Shown: positions 14,641-30,860 of the stretch, piece by piece | Position numbering within the stretch: the stretch's first letter is position 1 | Layout of the letters: each line of letters starts with the position of its first letter | Assembly: GCF_020283565.1 (NCBI RefSeq) | Contig: NC_060060.1 | Span: forward strand, 74,032,353-74,096,352 | Length of the DNA: 64,000 nt | Origin: Trifolium pratense | Taxonomy: Eukaryota; Streptophyta; Magnoliopsida; Fabales; Fabaceae | Direction: 5' to 3' | Notes under the pieces: model-generated | Seen by the model: the letters and a program-made list of their open reading frames with translations, nothing else | What the model was told of the DNA's origin: nothing | Database searches by the model: none | Position numbers and translations under genes: made by a program

Positions 14641-15636
14641 ACTGTTAGAATTTTTGATAATTTTTAAATAGAAAAACCATCATATTGGTCCTTTAAAGTG
14701 CAATTTGCTATTATATTAGTTTTTGACCGTATCGAAATTGTAAATATATCTCGTGTATTCTATTTGATAGTCATTTGATGGACTAAATTGATCAACAAAT
14801 AACACATTCAATTCATAGACTAAATTGACGACAATAGTTAATATGCATAAGCCTTTTCTTATGTATGGTGCATAAGTCATTCACAGCCATCTGATGATTT
14901 TACACGTGTAATAATCATAACGGAAGAACTTTCTATTTTTGCTTGCTCAATTTCGGCCACATTTTATATACGATTCGATCACCGATTTCGAAAACTAATA
15001 CCGGAAACATTCATAAAATCGAACGACGATCAAAACCGTATAAAGAATGTCGAGTTTCGTTGATTGTTGAGGGAGAACGAATCGGGTCGACGAACCGGGT
15101 CGTCGCGACCCGTTTCTGCAGAAAATGGGTGAGGAAGATGATGAATAGTGACGCGCCTCCACGCCCACTCTCACTGGCGGCGCGTGCGGTGGCAATGAGA
15201 CTCCAAATTTTTTTATTGTTTTTACAGAAAAATAATAAATAATTTTCTGGGAATTTTGAGATCAGTTAGGTATTTTTCTGAGACCTGGAACTATTTTTAG
15301 TTAATTAAATGAGGTAAATATGCTTTTATAAATATCAGGTATTAATAAAATGTTCCCAAAATTTTATTTAGGGTATTTTGAATTATTTGGAACGGTTGGG
15401 GATACCTCACTCTCTCTGGTTTTATATCGTCTTAAAAATTTAAATTTATTTCACAATTAATTAAGTTGATTTAAAATACGTACTTTCGTCGATAAATTAA
15501 AATCAAGTTAATTGGGTTGGGGTACTGATAAGAGGAGTAGTAGGCTTTTGTTTTGAGAGAGTGAATGACTAATTGAGTGTTGGAGTACATCTAAAACTAT
15601 TAAGTACATCGAATGATTTTGGAGAACAACTCTTTG
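14641..15636. other. Repeat-like DNA with a GC-rich block
   Basis: No gene was recognised. A GC-rich stretch at 15070-15195 contains the near-palindrome cgggtcgtcgcgacccg and gcggcgcgtgcgg, unlike the AT-rich surroundings. It may be a piece of a larger retroelement. Frames over it do not resemble any family. Confidence 0.35.
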
Positions 15637-16441
15637 AAACCATTCCACAGCAAAAATGGTTTCATACTGTTATACACTGAAACCATTAGTCTAGTTTGAT
15701 ATGGGTTTTTGTGTTTTTGTATTGCGGAATTTGGTGGATATGTTTATGTGGAGAAGACTCTCATGAAATATAGAGTTATATGAAGAATACTAAAGTTCTT
15801 GTTTTATTCATCATGCTTATGGCTCTATATATAGAGCTACATAAAAACAAATCATATATTTTAAAAAAAAGAAACTAATCCTATAATAAATTCTAAACAA
15901 ATCTTAGATATTCTAACAGAAATATAAATCATAAACCCTAATATTATTTTATTTCAAATATAAATCTAAACTATATTTAAATATAAAATCTTCCAAAAAA
16001 GATATTTAGGCATTATTCCCAACATAGTTAAATGGTTTCATGGCGTTATACACCGAAACCATTATTATAGTTAAATGGTTTTATATGAGCATTAGTGCCA
16101 ATATGTTATACACTGAAACCATTAGTCTTGTTAATTGGTTTCAAGATGTTATACACTGAAACCATTTGTCTAGTTAAATGGTTTCATACTGTTATACACT
16201 GAAACCATTAGTCTAGTTAAAAAGGTTTATAGCGTTATACACTGAAACCATTATTCTAGTTAAATGGTTTCATAGCGTTATACACTGAAACGATTAGTCT
16301 TGTTATTTGGTTTCAAGATGTTATACACCGAAACCATTAGTCTAGTTAAATGGTTTCATAGCGTTATACACTGAAACCATTATTTTAGTTAAATGGTTTC
16401 ATATGGGCATTAGTGCCAAGATGTTATACACTGAAATCATT
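15637..16441. repeat. Hairpin minisatellite (gaaaccatt ... aatggtttca)
   Basis: About ten imperfect units of 45-60 bp, each containing ttatacactgaaaccatt, a short spacer such as agtctagtta, and aatggtttca. Each unit can fold because gaaaccatt and aatggtttc are complementary. A solo LTR interrupts the array at 15697-16024. The same core occurs at 58117-58500. Confidence 0.85.
15697..16024. mobile_element. Solo LTR inside the minisatellite
   Basis: The 328-bp segment begins TGATATGG, ends CCCAACA and is flanked by perfect 5-bp duplications tagtt (15692-15696 and 16025-16029). No internal retroelement sequence remains, as expected after LTR-LTR recombination. Confidence 0.8.
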
Positions 16442-16594
16442 GTTACTAAGTAAAACATCACATAATCATTTTACAAAACCATGCTACATAAAGCAAAAAA
16501 TCATATAAAGCAATTAGGGTTAGTTTAGTTGAAAAAAATTTGGATAGTATGCATGAGATATTGGATTTGATTATTTTTTTTATTGTAAAGAAAA

Positions 16595-16598
<4 letters not shown>

Positions 16599-16656
<58 letters not shown>
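16599..16656. repeat. (AT)n microsatellite
   Basis: About 29 AT units without interruption. Confidence 0.95.
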
Positions 16657-16659
<3 letters not shown>

Positions 16660-16860
16660 ATTAATGTATGAGATTTTATTTATATTGTGATTATGATTGA
16701 TAAAATTTAAAATTAAATTGTATGTTTGACAAGTATGCTTTATATATACATGAACCATTCGTTATTATGTTGGGTTTCGAGGGGGTGTATGACGAAAATT
16801 AATTAAAAATGGATTTTTATAATATATACTTCAAAGAAATAAAAGTTATTATTTAATTGG

Positions 16861-17070
16861 AAACGGGGGGCGCGCTAGAAATTTGGGGGGGGGGTGCGCT
16901 AGAAGTTTGGAGGAAGGAAAAAAATTGGGGGCGCGCTAGAAATCTAGGGGAGGAAAAATTTTTTGGGGGACTCACAAGAAATCTAGGGAGAAAAAGGAAA
17001 AATAACTGGGGGGTGCGCTAAGCAAATGAGGGCGCGCAAGTAATGAGATAGTATATGGGGGGCGCGCGAG
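16861..17070 (+). repeat. G-run / gcgcgct repeat tract
   Basis: Runs of 4-10 G alternate with gcgcgctagaaat or its variants (ggcgcgcaagtaatg, ggcgcgcgagtaatgg) in about seven degenerate units. The base composition is sharply different from the flanks. Four or more G runs lie close enough together to allow G-quadruplexes (inference). Confidence 0.6.
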
Positions 17071-18319
17071 TAATGGATTGCCTAATTTTGGGCTTGGGCT
17101 GACTTTTGGTGTAGGAAGCAAATATGGTAGGTGTAGGAAGCAAGTTTATGCATGATGCATAAGTTTGAGCTTATGCACCATAACCACACCCAAATTGAAA
17201 TATTAAAAGTATAAAAAAATCACGGGATCGGAAGAGAAAACATCAACATTCAAGAATTAACATAACAACAAATTACACATTTGAAGATTGATTTGTCCTT
17301 TTTAAATACCAATCTATACCTAGATCAATTACCAAAGTGGTCCAAATTAGCCACTAACTATTTTCACTATTCCTAGTCTTTGTAGTTGAAATGTTGAATC
17401 ACGGCAACAACTAATTCTACCCACTTATTGAAGGAATCGTCAATAAAGGTGCTTCTAGGAGCAACAAGTAGTAAAATAGGAGGGCACTACCTTAGTTTCT
17501 TTTAATTTTTGAGTTATTATATATGGGGTCCGTATAAAATGGACCAGTAAAAAGATTGGTCCATCATGGACCAATTTTTTGAAACTATTTTTGTCATCCT
17601 ACTGATTACTCGCACGCTCTATTTTTACACATCCGTTACTTAATAACGGATGTGTAAAAAAAAAAAAATTGGAAAAAAAGCCATCCTTAGATTAGATTAC
17701 CTACCATGATAATATGCACCAATTCTTATTATTTTTTAATGGTACGGTCAAAAATTATTTTTTAATGGTGCATATTTTATTTCTTTAGAAATTTTCTGTT
17801 TTATTATATATGTTGATTTTTATTTTTTTTTTGACAGGAAAGACAATTGCATTAAAACAAAACAGGATTACACTGGTAAAAGGCATCATAACAGTCTGGG
17901 ACAAACAGGATTATATTTGTTGATTTTACTCTTAAGAACTATGGTAACAAACAATCTCTTAAACTAAAACAGTTATATAAGGTAGCTTCTCGGAATATCA
18001 TTTTTGATAGATGATTTTTTTTTTGACAAAGATAGATGATTGTTTTAAAAAGGTCATTTTCAGTATATAATAATTAATAACCAAATGTAAGTTGTTTCTA
18101 TTTTTTTTTTCTTCTTTTCATATAAGAAAATTTTCTAAATGATTGAATTCTAGTAACAAATAGGCAGGCACTAATTGGTCCAGAGAATCGATTTTGATTG
18201 CTTAAAAGTGTTAACGTCACTATAGAAGAGCTGTACTGTTACCTAATCAACAAGCAAAAAGATGTGGATTTCCTTCTCCTCTTGAAAAGGTCTTCATCAG
18301 CTTATGACCATATCTTAGT
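17071..18319. other. Intergenic DNA with a possible CRK promoter relic
   Basis: No coding exon was found. At 17626-17659 there is a perfect 15-bp dyad (ttacacatccgttac and its complement). A T-run with a retroposon-like border lies near 17820. At 18240-18310 the sequence resembles the region 190-250 bp upstream of CRK copy 2. Confidence 0.35.
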
Positions 18320-18580
18320 ATAAGTTTGTTTTTCTAGATTGAGGAACAGAAGATATCAGTACAGTAGGGTCACACACAACTCATAACTGCTCAGCAGAAA
18401 TCATACAATATATATACTGTAATTAAGTTGACTGACTTGGTCATACCTTTGAAAAATCTTCAAAATAAAATAGCAAACCAACATAAGTTTGTTTTTCTAG
18501 ATTGAGGAACAGAAGATATCAGTACAGTAGGGTCACACACAACTCATAACTGCTCAGCAGAAATCATACAATATATATAC

Positions 18581-19704
18581 TGTTGAAATTTGGAGAATTT
18601 AGGTGAAAGAATAGGAGAAAATAATAAGGAACAATAAAATATTATTGATGATGATGGCAATAACCCTAATTACAATATTTACATTACTATTTACATTCTC
18701 AAATAGTATGATACTACCTTGGTATTTATAACCAAGTGAATAAATTTAAATCTAAACTAAATCCCTTTATTATAGGGCTAAGAATAAACAAATCAAATCG
18801 AGATATTTTCTCAACAAATAATATTATTATATTTTCTATTCTAACACTCCCCCTCAAGCTAAAGCTTACTAAGCTTTAAGCTTGTTACAAAATTAACCCT
18901 GAAAATAAATTAAATCCATTGATAGCAAGCCAACGAAGAGCAGCAACCAAAGAAGCAGTAGAGGAGCGGCTGAAGAGATGAATCCATATAAAATTAAGTA
19001 AAAATACCCGCGGATTGAAGTATCACAAACGGGGGCCCGCGGATTAAAGAATCACAAACGGGTAACTGTGGTTAAAGGTAAGGGGACCCGCGGATTAAAG
19101 AATCACAAACGGGTAACAGGAGATTAAAGGTAACGGGGACCCGCGGATTAAAGAATCACAAACAGGTAACAAGATTAAAGGTAACAGGACCCGCGGATTA
19201 AAGAATCACAAACAGGTAACGGGATTAAAGGTAACGGGGACCCGCGGATTAAAGAATCACAAACGGGTAACAAAATAAAAAGAAATTTCAATGACGGCTA
19301 GGGTTTATATGAAAAAAAGGTTAAGTAAAGCATATATGAACAAAAAGGTAAGTAAAATGAAGAATAATCGAGAGTTAAATCTCGAGAAAAATTGCAGCGG
19401 AATTATGTTTCAAGGTGGATACCATGGCTCTGATACCATGTTGAAATTTGGGGAATTTAGGTAAAAGAATAGGAGAAAATAATAAGGAATAATAAAATAT
19501 TATTGATGATGATGGCAATAACCCTAATTACAATATTTACATTACTATTTACATTCTCAAATAGTATGATACTACCTTGGTATTTATAACCAAGTGAATA
19601 AATTTAAATCTAAACTAAATCCCTTTATTATAGGGCTAAGAATAAACAAACCAAATCAAGATATTTTCTCAACAAATAATATTATTATATTTTCTATTCT
19701 AACA
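18581..19704 (-). mobile_element. Non-autonomous short-LTR retrotransposon, minus orientation
   Basis: Two 266-bp LTRs (18581-18846 and 19439-19704) begin TGTTGAAATT and end CTAACA. A polypurine tract lies in complement beside the left copy (ctccccctcaagct). The tRNA-Met primer site lies in complement beside the right copy (ggctctgatacca, 19426-19438). Together these show transcription on the minus strand. Target duplications are tatac and tattc (one mismatch). The 592-bp interior has no gag-pol and contains a minisatellite. It is the same family as 24702-25861, in the opposite orientation. Confidence 0.88.
19005..19270. repeat. Internal minisatellite (acccgcggattaaagaatcac)
   Basis: About six units of 40-50 bp built on acccgcggattaaag, aatcacaaacgggtaac and ggtaacggg. 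The reverse complement of the core forms the array inside the element at 24702-25861. Confidence 0.85.
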
Positions 19705-19843
19705 TATTCTGTAATTAAGTTGACTGACTTGGTCATACCTTTGAAAAATCTTCAAAATAAAATAGCAAACCAACAGGTCTAAATCTATCATGATCCAACT
19801 TCAACATTTTATTGTACACAAAAAGTACTTATACGTCTTAATG

Positions 19844-19946
19844 TATGTTTGGTATCACGGTGGGAATACCAGAATCATGATGATTCATCGTGATTTTGTA
19901 GAAGCTACAAAGTGATTCTTACATATCTACTGTGATACCAAACATA
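19844..19946. mobile_element. Small MITE
   Basis: A 103-bp element with inverted ends tatgtttggtatcac and gtgataccaaacata. No coding capacity; target duplication not resolved. Confidence 0.6.
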
Positions 19947-20221
19947 AACTTACGGTATAGAATTCAATTCCTACTTATAAAGTATATCAATGGATTTTAA
20001 ACAAACTTACCAAAGATAATTTTTATTTATTTAAAAAGGGCACACACCCTCATATATTATTTTGCATCGAAAAATAAGCAACTTAAATACAAACATACAT
20101 TTCTACAATTCAGAAAACAGTCACATATATGAAATGAAACTAGATATATATGACTTATTACTATATACACATAGATATGCTTATTTATCTAATAAAATCT
20201 GCAATGTCTAAGCAAGCAAGC

Positions 20222-23764
<3,543 letters not shown>

Positions 23765-24147
23765 ATATGGGTATAGCTTAGCTTAGCTTAGCTTAGGAAA
23801 TTGCAGTGTTTATATGGTTTGTTTGTGTAGTCTTAGCTGGTTTTAATGGTGAGCGTTGTGCCTGTGTATGATAGTTTGGTGATGTAAGATTGGAGTCACC
23901 GCGCATTTATAAGTAGCTAGAAGAAGAATCTAAAATTACAATAGACACCAACCAAAAAATATGTGGGATTTCGTTTTTGCTTTGAAAAAGTCTTCTTCAC
24001 ATTATCATGTAAATTATGTATTTTCTAAATGAAAAAAAATAAATTAAAATAAGTTCATAAACTTAACAAAAAGAAATTGCAAACTATTCTTGTTAGAAAT
24101 AAAATTAACAAACTAGAAGAAAAAAAATACAAAATAAATAAGTTCAT

Positions 24148-24178
<31 letters not shown>

Positions 24179-24701
24179 GAAATTGCATTAGTATGAAAAT
24201 TTAGCTATAATTATGGACCCATTCACTATGATAGTTGGCTGCATAAAGTTAGGCCCAACGCTTCACTATGAAAAAGTAACCTTAATTTATGAGATTGTCA
24301 TCATTTTCTCTTCCTTTTTTCTTGTAGCAACTTCTTCTTCCTTTTTTCTAGCCATCATTTCCTCTTCATTTTTTACAAGTTGGCTAGTGCTGCACACTTC
24401 AACTCATAAGAAGGGATTGTCACTCCACAACTAATAAGGTCCGATTCTCGGTCGAACCGGTTAAACCAACCGGTCAGTTTTCAAAATATTGATTTAACAT
24501 TTTTATGTCGCAAAAGTGTACAACTAGGTATAATAGTTTTTCTTACTTTGGAGAGAAGATTCTCTTCAAAGTAAATTTTCTCCAGTTGCGTCTCACCTAT
24601 TCATTTTATTTTTGAAGTATAGGCTTTGTCTACATTAAAAAAGGTAGATGGTGTTGATCTAAATTGTCTACATGGAAAATTTTACCGCACATGATCTGAT
24701 C
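23765..24701. other. CRK copy 2 promoter side and spacer
   Basis: Near the ATG are four agctt repeats (about 23775-23797) and a TATA-like motif. Farther out are AT-rich DNA and an (AAAAC)n tract near 24150-24180. No other gene is visible. Confidence 0.4.
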
Positions 24702-25861
24702 TGTTAGAATAGAAAATATTATAATATTATTTGTTGAGAAAATATCTAATTTTGGTTTATTTATTCTTAGCCCTATGATAAAGGGACTTAGTTTAGATTT
24801 AAGTTTATTCACTTGGTTATAAATATCAAGGTAGTCATACTATGTTATTATGTAAATTATGCAAATAATGTAATTAGGTCTTTGACATCAGTATCAATAA
24901 TATTTTATTGTTCTTTTTATTTTCTCCTATTATTTCTCCTAAATACCTAAAATTTAACATGGTATCAGAGCGCCACACAATTCCGCTGCAACTTCTCCGA
25001 AAAAAATTAACTCTCAATTATTCTTTGTTTTACCTTTGTTTTCATATAAACCCTTTTTCATATAAACCATAGCCGTGGTTAAGATTTCTTTTTATTTTGT
25101 TCCACATTTGTGGTTCTTGTTTACTTATTTTTTATTCTAACCTTATTCATATGTTACCCTAACACATGCAGCCACACGCCACTTTCCATGAATCCTTTAC
25201 CTTTAACCACCGTTTTTTTCTTTCAAGATTGATCGTCAGTCTCTATTGGTCTTGTTTTGGTGGTCTAATTTCCCGTTTGCGATCCCTTAATCCGCGGGCA
25301 TACCCGTTTGTGATACCTTAATCCGTGGGCAGTCCCGTTTGTGATACTGTAATCCGCGGGAATACCCGTTTGTGATACTTTAATCCGCGGGCATACACAT
25401 TTGTGATACTTTAATCCGCGGGCAGTCTACTTTAATCGGCGGATATTTTTACTTAATTTGATTTGATATGGATTCATCTTATTGGCCGCTGCTCTACTAT
25501 TTCTTTGGTTGCTGTTTTTCATTGGCTTGCTATCAATGAATTTAATTTATTTTCAGGGTTAATTTTGTAACAAGCTTAATTTTGTAGTAAGCTTTAGCTT
25601 GAGGGGAAGTGTTAGAATAGAAAATATTATAATATTATTTGTTGAGAAAATATCTCGACTTGGTTTGTTTATTCTTAGCCATATAATAAAGGAACTTAAT
25701 TTAGATTTAAGTTTATTCACTTGGTTATAAATACCAAGGTAATCATACCATTTTATTAATGTAAATATTGTAATTAGGGTTATTGACATCATCATCAATA
25801 ATATTTTATGTTCCTTATTATTTTCTCCTATTCTTTCACCTAAATTACCTCAATTTCAACT
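24702..25861 (+). mobile_element. Non-autonomous short-LTR retrotransposon, plus orientation
   Basis: LTRs at 24702-24959 and 25610-25861 begin TGTTAGAATAG. The primer site tggtatcagagcg follows directly at 24960. A polypurine tract (gcttgaggggaag) precedes the right LTR. Perfect 5-bp duplications tgatc flank the element (24697-24701 and 25862-25866). The interior lacks gag-pol and carries a minisatellite of cccgtttgtgatac and ttaatccgcggg units (25272-25445). The LTRs have diverged visibly, so this copy is older than the copia element at 33.7 kb. Confidence 0.88.
25272..25445. repeat. Internal minisatellite (cccgtttgtgatac / ttaatccgcggg)
   Basis: About five units of about 33 bp, the reverse complement of the array at 19005-19270. 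Confidence 0.85.
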
Positions 25862-25866
25862 TGATC

Positions 25867-27114
25867 CTTTCTCCTTACTCTCGGATTGATTTGACTGGAA
25901 TAAGGATACACTTATCTAAAGTTAAGTGAGCATTCACTTTATACTAGTGAGTATTTTTGACCTTTAATTAATAAATCAAAAACAAATATTATTGATACAT
26001 TATAACAAATTATGAGGATATGTTATGATCATAATTTAAATTTCTCAATTTACACTTTACTCAGTTTAAAAGATTCAAATTCGTGAAGTGAAATAAAATT
26101 TTGGTGTCGTTGACACCGCCATCACGCTTAAAATTAAACTAGCATGACCTGAATTCAATTCAAATTCTATTGGCCAACAACGAATATCCTGAATTCTAAC
26201 TCATTAGTATGTAGTAATAATAATATCAAGAACTCATGTGATAAGGATGAACTAAAAGTCTCATCTCTTGGTGTGGTTTAATATAAAACATGTTGACTGA
26301 GACCCATGTTATACTATATACTGTATACAAGTTCCACTTTAAGCTTGTGTTTTACGTTTCTTTTATTGTATTGTATCTTTGGAATGGAATAACTGTTGAT
26401 GTTGGAACTTAAGAAAGAAAGAAAGAAAAAAAGTTACATAAATAGTAAAAATCATATAAAAATGAGCTATTGATGTCATATTATGTCTGTAGGAAACATT
26501 TCTCTTTTATGAATATATGTGAAAATGACAAAATATTATTCTAGAGTAATAAAAGACAGATAATCCTATCTAAAAATTCTAATTCAACCGTCAGAAATAC
26601 TGAAATTGCTAGGTCAGACGCCATAACCGGAGTTCGAACCCAGTCCTTCCACTTTGTGTGTTTGAGTTTTCAATAGTTTGTCATTTCATTTATGTATCCA
26701 AAAAAAGATAGATAATCCTTATGCTATTTTCTTAATAGTCTCTATATAGTACGTAGTAATCCAACACACTGATTGGAGCTTATAGTCCAAGTCAACAAAA
26801 CAAATATTTTCTTGCTTAAGAAAAAACAAATATTTTCTTTCATTTTTCAACTCTCACAATTTGGATATAGTTTAATCAACATTTCAAAATCCTTTAGCTA
26901 ATTAATTTCTTATTCTAGCTTAGCACAATGTTCAAAGTAAGTACAATTAACTGGACATTAATTATAGCCACATGCTTGAATCAATGACCAGCTTAGCAGC
27001 TTCTTAGTAATTAAACATGTTTCAAGTCAATGATCAGCTGAGGGAAGATAAAAGAAAAATAATTGAAATAGAACTTCCAACTTTTTTGAGTATCAGAAAA
27101 CAGAAAAAGAAAAT
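25867..27114. other. Spacer upstream of CRK copy 3
   Basis: This is AT-rich. It contains a 34-bp block at 26142-26175 that recurs inverted at 30193-30226, and a tRNA-like B box (gagttcgaaccc) near 26630 that may belong to a SINE. Several gtcaa/ttgac cores lie within 400 bp of the start codon. No gene was found. Confidence 0.4.
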
Positions 27115-29664
<2,550 letters not shown>

Positions 29665-30860
29665 AATGAAAACCCTCCCTCTAATCTGTGTAATGTTCAG
29701 TACTTTTAGGCCTTTTGTTTTAGTAACAATGACAATGTAAAAATATATTTAACCGGTTGACCAACTTATGCATAACAGATAAGACTTGTATTTCATGCTT
29801 ATCACATGAGTTCTAATTTATTACATATTTTTTAATCATATTATAGGTGTAAAGTATCTATCAGTATTTTTTATTACTAATCTTGGGGAACTTGGTTGAG
29901 GAAATATAGTAGGGCCTCAGTCTCACCATATTCTTTATTCATTAACAAAACTCTAATCCAAAATATTGTTTAAAGAATCTGAGTTCATTTCTACTCGAAT
30001 CAACTTATTGTTAGTATAATTATTACATTAATATTAAATTAATGAGAAGAAGACATGCTGTCATTTACAAAAATTGCAAACTGAAAGGATATAGATGGAA
30101 AAAATGAGAGCTAAGCCTAAAGTTTTTCAATGCTCTTAAAATTCAGAATAAGAACTTTGACTTCTAGAAATCAGAATTGAGGATTCTCTATTGGCCAATA
30201 GAATTTGAATTGAATTCAGGTCATGCCAGTTTTTCAATCCTCACAACTTTCTTATTTGGTGATTTTATTTCAGTCAGGTCAATCTAAAATAATAATCAAA
30301 TCAAAGTAGCCTCGACCGGTTCTTAAAAAATTAGTATTATTTTTTCATTCAATGAATCTCCTTCAAAGAATAGTACACAGCTTACTTCATAATGCGACTA
30401 ACAGACTAAGGTTAATGATAATTTAGAATCTTTCATATTGATAATACGTAATACTATACCTCAGTTTATTATTGATGATGTTACCAAAATACTAAATTAA
30501 GACTCCATCTAAGTGGTATTTATTCTATAATATATACTATTGCATGCTACAATGCCGCCCTTTGATTGTAACTTATCTATTTAAATGGTTGAAATTCAAG
30601 TTATATATTGACTTGTATATTTTATTATGACAATAATAAAGAAAGACTATAATACATGTGGTTCAGCAGATTATGTGATCAAGAATTAGTAAAATAATGA
30701 ATATTTAGGACCATGTTGATCATAGACTATAATCTTGTTGTAAGAGCTTGCTAAATCTCTAGCAACCACTATTGTGATTAATTAAGATTATATATATATA
30801 TATCTTTGACTTATTATAAATGTAACTGTTTTGCTTTTTGGCTGAAAAGGTGAAATTGTG
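29665..30860. other. Spacer between CRK copies 3 and 4
   Basis: AT-rich, no gene. It holds the inverted partner (30193-30226) of a block upstream of copy 3. A TA-rich tract followed by tttgac (W-box core) and tattataaatg (TATA-like) lies 40-70 bp upstream of the copy 4 start. Confidence 0.45.

Larger units (their letters stand above)
18320..19774. repeat. 163-bp tandem duplication, second copy split by an LTR element
   Basis: A unit starting ataagtttgtttttctagat and ending gcaaaccaac occupies 18320-18482. It is repeated from 18483, interrupted at 18580 by the element at 18581-19704, and resumes to 19774. Confidence 0.85.

Noticed and set aside
14943..15242. A 99-codon frame in the GC-rich block
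   Set aside because: The composition comes from repeat-like GC-rich DNA and no domain is visible.
16525..16758. A frame with a long Tyr-Ile run
   Set aside because: This is the (AT)n microsatellite read as protein.
14841..17170. A single large transposon bounded by atgcataag motifs
   Set aside because: The short atggtgcataag motifs at both sides are inverted, but the flanking homology is too short to support one element.
18960..19300. A CRISPR-like array of regular repeats
   Set aside because: The spacers are as similar as the repeats and the array sits between LTRs in a plant genome; it is a minisatellite.
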